A stretch of 64,000 nucleotides of DNA from JAXLSZ01 sp046330315 (GTDB lineage Bacteria > Actinomycetota > Thermoleophilia > Solirubrobacterales > 70-9): positions 62,001 to 126,000 of the forward strand of contig JAXLSZ010000008.1 in NCBI GenBank assembly GCA_046330315.1, in the 5' to 3' direction. A program made the position numbers and the translations under genes. Shown here piece after piece: positions 58,842 through 64,000 of the stretch (the first letter of the stretch is position 1; each line of letters opens with the position of its first letter). The notes under the pieces were generated by a model. It was not told the DNA's origin, made no database searches, and saw only the letters and a program-made list of their open reading frames with translations.

Positions 58842-59399
58842 ATGAGTCGGATTCGCCGGCACTTCAGCTACGCGAACGTGATGGCGACGCTTGCGGTCTT
58901 CATCGCGCTCGGCGGGACCGCGCTCGCCGGCGTGCTTATCAGCTCGAACAGACAGGTGGGCCGAGGCACGATCTCGGGCCACAACCCGCCTCCCGGCGCC
59001 CATCCGAACCTGATCGGCGGCTCCGTGGGCGCCACCGACCTCTCCTCGAAGCTGAAGGCGTCGCTGAAGGTCCGCTGCCCGGCGGACATGCGCCAGGCGG
59101 GGGAACTCTGCTTCGAGGACTCTACCCGGACGGACGCCAGCCCCGAGACGGCTCTGAAGACTTGCTCCCTGGCGCGGCGTCGCCTTCCAACCCTGGCCGA
59201 GATGGCCGTCGTGTTCGAGAACAGCGGCGCGCCTCAGCCGAACCAGTGGGTTGCCACCCAGTGGACCGAGGGTGACCCCTACGGCCTCGGCGGGGGGACG
59301 CTCGGCGAGGATTCCTCACGCCAATACGTCTACGGCGCCGGCGGGGCGACCCCGAGCTACAAGGCGCCGTATCGCTGCGTGGCGTCGCCGACGAACTGA
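58842..59399 (+). CDS. Secreted protein of the Solirubrobacterales YANVMATLAVFIALGGTALA type
   Basis: A strong ribosome site (GGAGGGAGGAAGG) precedes ATG at 58842, and a TAGGCT -10 box lies near 58804. The leader (SYANVMATLAVFIALGGTAL) is a single hydrophobic segment. The exported part has CPADMRQAGELCFEDSTRTD with three more cysteines later (LKTCSLARRRLPTLAEMAVV, APYRCVASP) and could fold as a lectin-like domain. Length is 185 residues. The function is unknown. It is the last chromosomal gene before the tRNA-Cys fragment. Confidence 0.75.
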   Translation: MSRIRRHFSYANVMATLAVFIALGGTALAGVLISSNRQVGRGTISGHNPPPGAHPNLIGGSVGATDLSSKLKASLKVRCPADMRQAGELCFEDSTRTDASPETALKTCSLARRRLPTLAEMAVVFENSGAPQPNQWVATQWTEGDPYGLGGGTLGEDSSRQYVYGAGGATPSYKAPYRCVASPTN

Positions 59400-59454
59400 G
59401 CGAGGGGAGCAATCGGCCGGACCGCGATCGGACGACTCTCGCCCGCCACGCCGA

Positions 59455-59501
59455 AGGCGCCTACCGGAATCGAACCGGTGTAAACGGCTTTGCAGGCCGG
59501 G
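59455..59501 (-). other. 3' fragment of tRNA-Cys(GCA), likely attachment-site relic
   Basis: The minus strand has the anticodon loop CTGCAAA (anticodon GCA), the variable region, a perfect T arm (ACCGG-TTCGATT-CCGGT) and the acceptor 3' strand AGGCGCC. The expected 5' half, beginning GGCGCCT, is absent. Similarity to tRNA-Cys stops inside the anticodon stem. This is what remains when an element integrates into the 3' part of a tRNA gene. Confidence 0.7.
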
Positions 59502-59568
59502 CGCATTCCGCTACTTGCAGCGGGTCTTCGGGGTGCGCGCCAGTTTGTGCGCCAGGACCACGGCGCGA

Positions 59569-59574
59569 TACCGT
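59569..59574 (+). promoter_or_regulatory. -10 box TACCGT of the restriction endonuclease gene
   Basis: TACCGT ends exactly 6 bases before the GTG at 59581. This supports a leaderless start. Confidence 0.4.
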
Positions 59575-59580
59575 TCGGCC

Positions 59581-60210
59581 GTGCAGCTCGTGGAGACGGT
59601 TGACATCATCTCGTCCGGCTCCTTCCCCGAATCGGCGCTTTGGAAGGGGGCGACTCGTGATGTCCAGGCTGCTATCGCGGCGGCTGACTGGCCGCCGGGG
59701 ACGGGCACCTTCTCTCTGAACCCGACACCCGGAACTGATCGACAAGGTCGACCCGACCGACACCCGAATGGCGTCTTGCCGATCAAGGTGCCCGTGCTTG
59801 GAGAACTCGAACGGCGCAAGTGGGTTACCGAATCCCTGCCCCCAATGCCCGAGGGGGAGCTTCTGACGACCGGCGATCTGGACGCGCTATTGACCGTGAG
59901 GGGGCGTCGCGTTGGGTTCGAATGGGAAACCGGCAACGTCTCCTCAAGCCACAGGGCGATCAGCAAGCTGCTCGACGCAATCTGCCGGGAAACCATCTCT
60001 GGGGGCATCCTCGCGGTGCCGGTTCGAGCGATGCAGCGGTATCTCACCGATCGCGTTGGCAATTTCGAGGAGCTTCAGCCCTACTTCAGATTCTGGTCGC
60101 GATATCCGGTACCGAATGGCGTGCTCAGGATCTACGGCGTTAGCCACGATACGCTCGACAAAAAGGTGCCCCATCTGCCCAAGGGCAACAGCGGGCGAGC
60201 CCTCGGTTAG
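59581..60210 (+). CDS. Putative type II restriction endonuclease (BamHI/BglII/BstYI-like)
   Basis: The 209-residue protein has GDLDALLTVRGRRVGFEWET at about 98-117, then GNVSSSHRAISKL. An Asp followed by E-x-E (E114, E116) matches the PD-(D/E)xK variant of the BamHI/BglII group, and the EWETGNVSSSHRA block is typical of BstYI-like enzymes as I recall them. The gene converges on a DNA methyltransferase gene with a 4-base overlap, which supports a restriction-modification pair. Target sequence is unknown. The tRNA-Cys fragment lies 80 bp upstream. Confidence 0.72.
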   Translation: MQLVETVDIISSGSFPESALWKGATRDVQAAIAAADWPPGTGTFSLNPTPGTDRQGRPDRHPNGVLPIKVPVLGELERRKWVTESLPPMPEGELLTTGDLDALLTVRGRRVGFEWETGNVSSSHRAISKLLDAICRETISGGILAVPVRAMQRYLTDRVGNFEELQPYFRFWSRYPVPNGVLRIYGVSHDTLDKKVPHLPKGNSGRALG

Positions 60211-61079
60211 GCGGCCGCCTCGATCCAGTCGCTATTGGGGTGCCGGTGAAGCTCAACTTCGCGTAGTCGCTCGACAATCACGTCGCCGTTCTCAATCTCG
60301 GTCCCCAGCCAATAGCGGTCGTGGTGCTCCGCCACGTCGAACGTTGTGCCGCTGCCGCCAAAGGGGTCGAGCACTACGTCGCCCTCGCGCGTCGACAAAT
60401 GCACAACCCTTTCGAGAAGCTTCGTCGAGAGCTGATTGGCGCCGCGCTTCTTGCTCTTGAACTTCCAGTGCCGCACCGGGGGTATGTCGGTCCAGACGTC
60501 GGTTAGGTTGACGCCATCCGGGTTCATCGCATCTCGGTGACCGCCGTAGTCCTTGATTTCCCCCCCACAGTGGCGGCAGGTCTCGATGGGGGTGCGGATC
60601 TTCGTAAACGTCTTTGGCTTGCCCTTCGAGTAATAGAGAAGGCTGTAATGGGCTGGGTAGAGCCTTCCCGGGATCGGAAGTCCGGCTTTCATGCTGATCG
60701 CGATCCAATGACGGAAGGTCATTCCCCGGGCCATAAGGTGGCCGCCGAATACAACGTTCCAACGCGGCAGGTTGTAGAGGAAGAAAGAGCCGCCCGGCTT
60801 CAACACGCGGAGACACTCATCGATCCACGCTTGGCACCACTCGACATATGCGCTTTCGGTCATCTCGTCGTTGACCTTGGGGCCGTACACCTTCCCTAGG
60901 TTGAAGGGCGGGTCGGCAAAGACCGTATCCACGCTCTCATCCCTGACTCGGCCTAGGAATTCGAGGCAGTCCTGATCAAAGAGGACGCCGTGGTGGGTCG
61001 TCAGCACTGGCGGGGCGCCATCGGCGACCAGCTTGCCGATATCGAGGGGATCTAGGGTCGTCATACGTTCGGTGCGCAT
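60207..61079 (-). CDS. DNA adenine-N6 methyltransferase, class beta
   Basis: The 290-residue enzyme has catalytic motif IV DPPF at residues 56-59 ahead of the AdoMet motif I DPFGGSGTT at 238-246, the beta-class order. DPPF points to adenine-N6 rather than cytosine-N4 methylation. ECLRVLKPGGSFFLYNLPRW is another shared block. A CRHC motif near 168-171 and a basic patch (HWKFKSKKRGANQLS) may help bind DNA. It should protect the host from the convergent endonuclease. An internal ATG at 61064 is an alternative start. Confidence 0.88.
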   Translation of the reverse strand: MRTERMTTLDPLDIGKLVADGAPPVLTTHHGVLFDQDCLEFLGRVRDESVDTVFADPPFNLGKVYGPKVNDEMTESAYVEWCQAWIDECLRVLKPGGSFFLYNLPRWNVVFGGHLMARGMTFRHWIAISMKAGLPIPGRLYPAHYSLLYYSKGKPKTFTKIRTPIETCRHCGGEIKDYGGHRDAMNPDGVNLTDVWTDIPPVRHWKFKSKKRGANQLSTKLLERVVHLSTREGDVVLDPFGGSGTTFDVAEHHDRYWLGTEIENGDVIVERLREVELHRHPNSDWIEAAA

Positions 61080-61187
61080 TGTGCTGCCTCAATGGAGATG
61101 CAAGCTAGCAGCGGCTCAGGCGGCAAGCGAACGCGTGTTCGCCGTGGCCCCTTCTCCGCTTCCGTTAGTGATTACCCTCAATTCGTG

Positions 61188-61988
61188 ATGCATGGCCGCG
61201 ACCTCACCCGCCTGCTCGACGCACCCACCCCGCTCCAAGCCCTGCCCGGCGACCTATGGGTCAAGCGCGATGACCTTTTCGAGGCCCTCGGCGCAACCGG
61301 AGGCAAGGCCCGTACGTGCCTGAGCATCATCACCGAGGGCGGCACGCCGGGCGGGGTGGCGATCACAGCCTCCTCGCGTCAGAGCCCCCAAGCCATCATC
61401 GTCGCTCGCATAGCGGCGGGCCTGGGGCTTACGTCGCGCATCCATATGCCCGCCGGTGCCGAAACCCCCGAAATGGAGGCAGCGCGGGCCGCTGGCGCGG
61501 TCGTGGGAGCCCACAAGCCCGGCTACAACTCGGTGATTATCAAACGGGCGGACGACGATGCCGCGCAGACCCCAGGGGCCGTGCTGGTGCCGTTCGGGAT
61601 GGAGTGCCAGGAGGCCATCGAGCAAACCCGCCGCGCCGTGGCGCAGACCGAGATTCCCGCCGGAGTCCGCCGGGTCGTCGTCGCCGTCGGCTCGGGGATG
61701 ACGCTGGCGGGCCTCCTGCACGGCCTGCCCCCCGGCCTGCCGGTGCTGGGGGTCCGGGTAGGGGCCGACCCGGCGAAGCGCCTTGACAAGTATGCCCCGG
61801 ACTGGCGCGCGCGCGTGGAGCTTGTGGAGGCCTCCGAGGACTACCACAAGGCGGTTGACGCCACGCTCGACGGCATCAAGCTAGACCCGATCTACGAGGC
61901 GAAGTGCAAGCCCTACCTAAAGCCCGGCGATCTGTTCTGGATCGTCGGCAACCGGGAAGGTCCGGAGGGGGCAGGCGTACCGAGGTAG
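61188..61988 (+). CDS. PLP-dependent enzyme, ACC-deaminase/D-cysteine-desulfhydrase fold
   Basis: The 266-residue protein is a short fold-type II PLP enzyme. TPLQALPGDLWVKRDDLFEA leads to the PLP lysine in GATGGKARTCLSI (K40). VAITASSRQSPQAIIVARIA holds the Ser/Gln loop, and RRVVVAVGSGMTLAGLLHGL binds the cofactor phosphate. It is shorter than metabolic members, as in phage and element-encoded copies. ATG at 61188 follows a TACCCT -10 box by 9 bases. The C-terminal 25 codons overlap the integrase gene on the other strand. A role in DNA or nucleotide modification is possible, not shown. Confidence 0.75.
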   Translation: MHGRDLTRLLDAPTPLQALPGDLWVKRDDLFEALGATGGKARTCLSIITEGGTPGGVAITASSRQSPQAIIVARIAAGLGLTSRIHMPAGAETPEMEAARAAGAVVGAHKPGYNSVIIKRADDDAAQTPGAVLVPFGMECQEAIEQTRRAVAQTEIPAGVRRVVVAVGSGMTLAGLLHGLPPGLPVLGVRVGADPAKRLDKYAPDWRARVELVEASEDYHKAVDATLDGIKLDPIYEAKCKPYLKPGDLFWIVGNREGPEGAGVPR

Positions 61989-63109
61989 GTGTCGAGCAGC
62001 GCCGCCGCCTCGGCCTCAGCGCCCGGCATCAGGTGGCCGTAAAGGTCGAAGGTGACCTTGATCGAGCTATGGCCCATGTAGGCCGAGAGGGCCTTTGCGT
62101 TGACCCCCGCCGCAACCATGAACGAGGCGTAGGTGTGACGGGCCTGATGCAGCCGCAGCCGCACGGTCAGCCCGGCAGCCTCCCAGGCAGCGTCGGCCCG
62201 CCGGTAGATCGTCACCGCATGGAAGGGCTCACCGCCCAGCCCGAAAACGAGATCGTCTTCGGTGGCGTCGGGGCGATCCAGGCGCAGGTCGAGAAGCGCG
62301 TCGCGCAGCACCCCCGGCACCGGCACCCGCCGCCGCGAGGACGCCGTCTTCGGCTCGATCACCCCCACCCGCTGATCCCAGGACTCGCGCACCTCCATAG
62401 TCCCGCCCGCGAGGTCAGCAGCTCCCCACCGCAGCGCCCGCAGCTCCCCGTAGCGCAGGCCCGCGTAGAGGGCCGTCGCCCAGATGGGCCGGTCCTCGGA
62501 GGGGGCGACGGCCAACAGCCGGGCGGCCAAATCGGGAGCGACGATCTGAACCTCCTTCGGCCGGGGTGCAGGTAGCTCCAGATCGCGGGTCGGGTTCACC
62601 GGCAACCCCTCCCGTGACTTCGCCCGCCGGTAGATCGCCTGTAGGGGCTTGATCGAGTTGCGGATCGTCGAGGCCGGGGTCCCCTCCCCCTGCCAGCGGT
62701 CAACCAGGGCCTGAAGGTCGGCGGTGCTGACGGCTCTGAGCTTCGCCCCGCCGATCTCGGGCAGGACCCTGTCGTTGAGGGCCTGCTCGTAGCCGCGCAG
62801 GGTCGAGGGCTTGAACCGCTGGCCCGAGCGGTTGCGTATCTCCCCCGCCTTAGCTCCGCGCAACCAGTCTTCGGCAGCCGTGCGGACGGTCTTCTGCGCC
62901 GGTGTTCGCAGCGCCCCCTGGTCGATCTGCCGCTTGGCGTCGGCCCGCCAGGAGGCAGCCTCGGCGTGGGAGCGGAAGGTGCGGCGAATCTTGTCGTCGT
63001 CCTTCGGGGAGAAGACCGAGGCCTCGTAGGAGGGCGTGCAGGTGCAGCCGCCCCCCTTGTGGGATCGGCAGAGGCGGGTGTGGCGCTTGCGGATGCCGGT
63101 CGCCATCAC
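61913..63109 (-). CDS. int: Tyrosine recombinase (integrase)
   Basis: The 398-residue integrase has an N-terminal region with three cysteines (C14, C22, C24), a core-binding SAM-like domain (STLRGYEQALNDRVLPEIGG) and the catalytic domain. Active-site residues can be placed: R219 in ALYAGLRYGELRALR, H321 and R324 in LHQARHTYASFM, H347 in YMGHSSIKVTFDLYGH and nucleophile Y357. It should integrate and excise the element at the tRNA-Cys gene. The start overlaps the upstream small gene, and the C-terminal tail overlaps the PLP enzyme gene by 76 bases. Confidence 0.95.
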   Translation of the reverse strand: MMATGIRKRHTRLCRSHKGGGCTCTPSYEASVFSPKDDDKIRRTFRSHAEAASWRADAKRQIDQGALRTPAQKTVRTAAEDWLRGAKAGEIRNRSGQRFKPSTLRGYEQALNDRVLPEIGGAKLRAVSTADLQALVDRWQGEGTPASTIRNSIKPLQAIYRRAKSREGLPVNPTRDLELPAPRPKEVQIVAPDLAARLLAVAPSEDRPIWATALYAGLRYGELRALRWGAADLAGGTMEVRESWDQRVGVIEPKTASSRRRVPVPGVLRDALLDLRLDRPDATEDDLVFGLGGEPFHAVTIYRRADAAWEAAGLTVRLRLHQARHTYASFMVAAGVNAKALSAYMGHSSIKVTFDLYGHLMPGAEAEAAALLDTYLGTPAPSGPSRLPTIQNRSPGFR

Positions 63110-63474
63110 TTGCCCCCTTCGGTCGCCTTCACCCCGGCGCGGGCGAGCATCGCGATCACGGCGTCAGCCTCGGCCTCGATGCGTTCCTCGTCACCGGCAT
63201 CGGGCGGCAGGGCCGCAGCGGCGTCGGCCAGGGCATCGCTTACCTGGTCGCGGAGAACCTCGTAGTCGAGCATCACGTTGGTACGTTGCGGTCGGGTCAA
63301 GGCTTCCTCCTTGGCTCCGGGGGCGGGCCGTGTCAGCGGTGCCGCCCCGCGTTTCGCTTGCTCGGCCAAGGTAGGGAGATTGACCGCAGGTCGCCAGTCC
63401 TCGGCGTGCCGCTGCGCCCTACCCTCGGCGGTCCTGGCGGGCGTGGGTGCCCAGGCGGGTGAAGATGCCCGCAC
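63106..63474 (-). CDS. Small hypothetical protein upstream of the integrase
   Basis: The C-terminal 55 residues are acidic and helical (MLDYEVLRDQVSDALADAAA, then GDEERIEAEADAVIAMLARA). The upstream part is basic and less ordered. GTG at 63474 (7 bases after the previous stop) gives 122 residues; TTG at 63300, with a strong GGAGG, gives 64 and may be the true start. Its stop overlaps the integrase start, so it could be an excisionase-like or accessory protein, but it has no recognisable DNA-binding motif. Confidence 0.5.
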   Translation of the reverse strand: MRASSPAWAPTPARTAEGRAQRHAEDWRPAVNLPTLAEQAKRGAAPLTRPAPGAKEEALTRPQRTNVMLDYEVLRDQVSDALADAAAALPPDAGDEERIEAEADAVIAMLARAGVKATEGGK

Positions 63475-63481
63475 GGTGCCC

Positions 63482-63727
63482 TCAGCCCCCCAGACGCGGT
63501 GTCGTCGCGCCCATGTCGGCAGTGTGCTCCCGGTAGCTCCACCCGCCCCCGGCCCGGTAAGAAGATCCGCTCTCGGCGGCGTAGCTTGCAGGCCCCCCGG
63601 CCCCGTAGCTGTGGTCCCGCACGGCCGCATAGGCCCGGCGCTCCCCGGCCCCGGCGTAGCCCCAGGCCCAGGCCTTGCCCGCAAGCCGCAAGGTTCCCGT
63701 TGGATTGTCTGTGTAGGTCAGGGCCAC
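63482..63727 (-). CDS. Gly/Tyr/Ala-rich hypothetical protein, 81 residues
   Basis: From GTG at 63727 the frame encodes ALTYTDNPTGTLRLAGKAWA, then a Gly/Tyr/Ser-rich region (RDHSYGAGGPASYAAESGSS, GGWSYREHTADMG). The start overlaps the stop of the gene upstream (GTGGCCCTGA). Composition is low-complexity and no family is recognised. Overlaps with both neighbours make it plausible as part of a small operon ending in the integrase. Confidence 0.35.
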   Translation of the reverse strand: MALTYTDNPTGTLRLAGKAWAWGYAGAGERRAYAAVRDHSYGAGGPASYAAESGSSYRAGGGWSYREHTADMGATTPRLGG

Positions 63728-63900
63728 CGCACCAACCCCCGGACGAGCGCCCCGAACGCCAGGTAGCCGAGTAGCCAGGCACGGTCGCCCAAGGAGCGGC
63801 GTGCCCCGGCGGCCCGAACCCTTACCGCCGGGACTCTCGCCGTCCCCCGAAGGGTTCGGCCGTGGGCACCCTTGCAGCGCCCTCCTTCGGGAAGCCTCAT
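63718..63900 (-). CDS. Small hypothetical peptide with one hydrophobic segment
   Basis: The 60-residue frame ends with WLLGYLAFGALVRGLVRWP, a possible membrane segment, after a basic N-terminal half. ATG at 63900 lacks a clear ribosome site. It may be the first of the small genes leading to the integrase. Coding status is uncertain. Confidence 0.3.
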   Translation of the reverse strand: MRLPEGGRCKGAHGRTLRGTARVPAVRVRAAGARRSLGDRAWLLGYLAFGALVRGLVRWP

Positions 63901-63921
63901 CGCCGCAGGCGCTCATAGAGG

Positions 63922-63927
63922 TAGGCT
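63922..63927 (+). promoter_or_regulatory. -10 box TAGGCT of the gene at the right edge
   Basis: TAGGCT ends 8 bases before the ATG at 63936. Confidence 0.45.
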
Positions 63928-63935
63928 GACGCTGG

Positions 63936-64000
63936 ATGCGCAGTCTCGTGTTGATGCTGTTGGTCGCGCTCGTTGCCTTGGTGGCAGCTGGATCGTCCAG
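63936..64000 (+). CDS. Start of a secreted or membrane protein (cut by the right edge)
   Basis: The first 21 codons read MRSLVLMLLVALVALVAAGS, a signal-peptide-like or membrane-anchor sequence. The product continues outside the window and cannot be identified. The start is supported by the -10 box 8 bases upstream. Confidence 0.55.
   Translation, partial: MRSLVLMLLVALVALVAAGSS

Larger units (their letters stand above)
59455..64000. mobile_element. Apparent integrative element (left end at the tRNA-Cys fragment, right end not seen)
   Basis: The interval starts at the tRNA-Cys 3' fragment and holds a restriction-modification pair, a PLP enzyme, a tyrosine integrase and small hypothetical genes. 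Coding style differs from the host part (several genes with lower GC). By orientation the intact tRNA-Cys should lie to the right, beyond the window. The right boundary is therefore arbitrary. Confidence 0.6.

Noticed and set aside
59455..59501. Complete tRNA-Cys gene
   Set aside because: No 5' acceptor strand GGCGCCT and no D arm occur at the proper distance, so only the 3' half is supported.

Overview
The window is a high-GC, gene-dense stretch of what looks like an actinobacterial chromosome. It most resembles class Thermoleophilia (Solirubrobacterales or a relative). The evidence is the base composition, the infC/rpmI/rplT/trmH/pheS/pheT/argCJBD gene order, a c-di-AMP riboswitch ahead of an Rpf-like gene, and a secreted protein with the YANVMATLAVFIALGGTALA type of leader. 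This placement is inferred from sequence features only. Many genes begin 5 to 11 bases after a TANNNT -10 box, so leaderless transcription appears common.

Region by region. 1-8.3 kb is housekeeping: gltX (partial), a secreted sugar dehydrogenase-like protein, endonuclease IV, an acyl-CoA dehydrogenase, a Cys-rich protein and dnaE. 8.5-13.7 kb is envelope-related: a frameshifted Rpf-like transglycosylase gene under a c-di-AMP riboswitch, argG, a sortase, a Thr/Pro-tailed anchor protein, a coiled-coil protein and an LPFTG surface protein. 13.8-29.1 kb is an exopolysaccharide locus: two O-antigen-ligase-type polymerases, a second coiled-coil paralogue, two glycosyltransferases, a Wzz/BY-kinase, a polysaccharide deacetylase, an APH-like protein, a flippase, and two secreted paralogues sharing a C-terminal domain I cannot name.

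29.2-48.1 kb carries, on the minus strand, thrS-infC ... rpmI-rplT / trmH-pheS-pheT-argC-argJ-argB-argD, with start/stop overlaps through most of the pheS-argD run. Between infC and rpmI sits a 7-kb insertion: a tightly coupled NAD-synthase-like/asparagine-synthase/ACP/AMP-ligase operon, divergent from a double-GNAT and UDP-GlcNAc 2-epimerase pair. This is the best candidate for an undescribed small-molecule or glycan-modifying pathway.

48.2-59.4 kb holds a pair of 54-bp hairpin repeats, a large membrane protein, a secreted hydrolase, a WD40-like protein, tRNA-Val(GAC), a possible small RNA with a strong terminator, an NfeD-like protein, a copper-handling operon (including an unusual SCO1 fusion), a chromate transporter, and a 5'-truncated cation-efflux gene. 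From about 59.45 kb to the right end lies an apparent integrative element. It has a 3' fragment of tRNA-Cys as an attachment-site relic, a convergent restriction endonuclease/DNA methyltransferase pair, a PLP-dependent enzyme, a tyrosine integrase and small hypothetical genes. Its right end was not found in the window.
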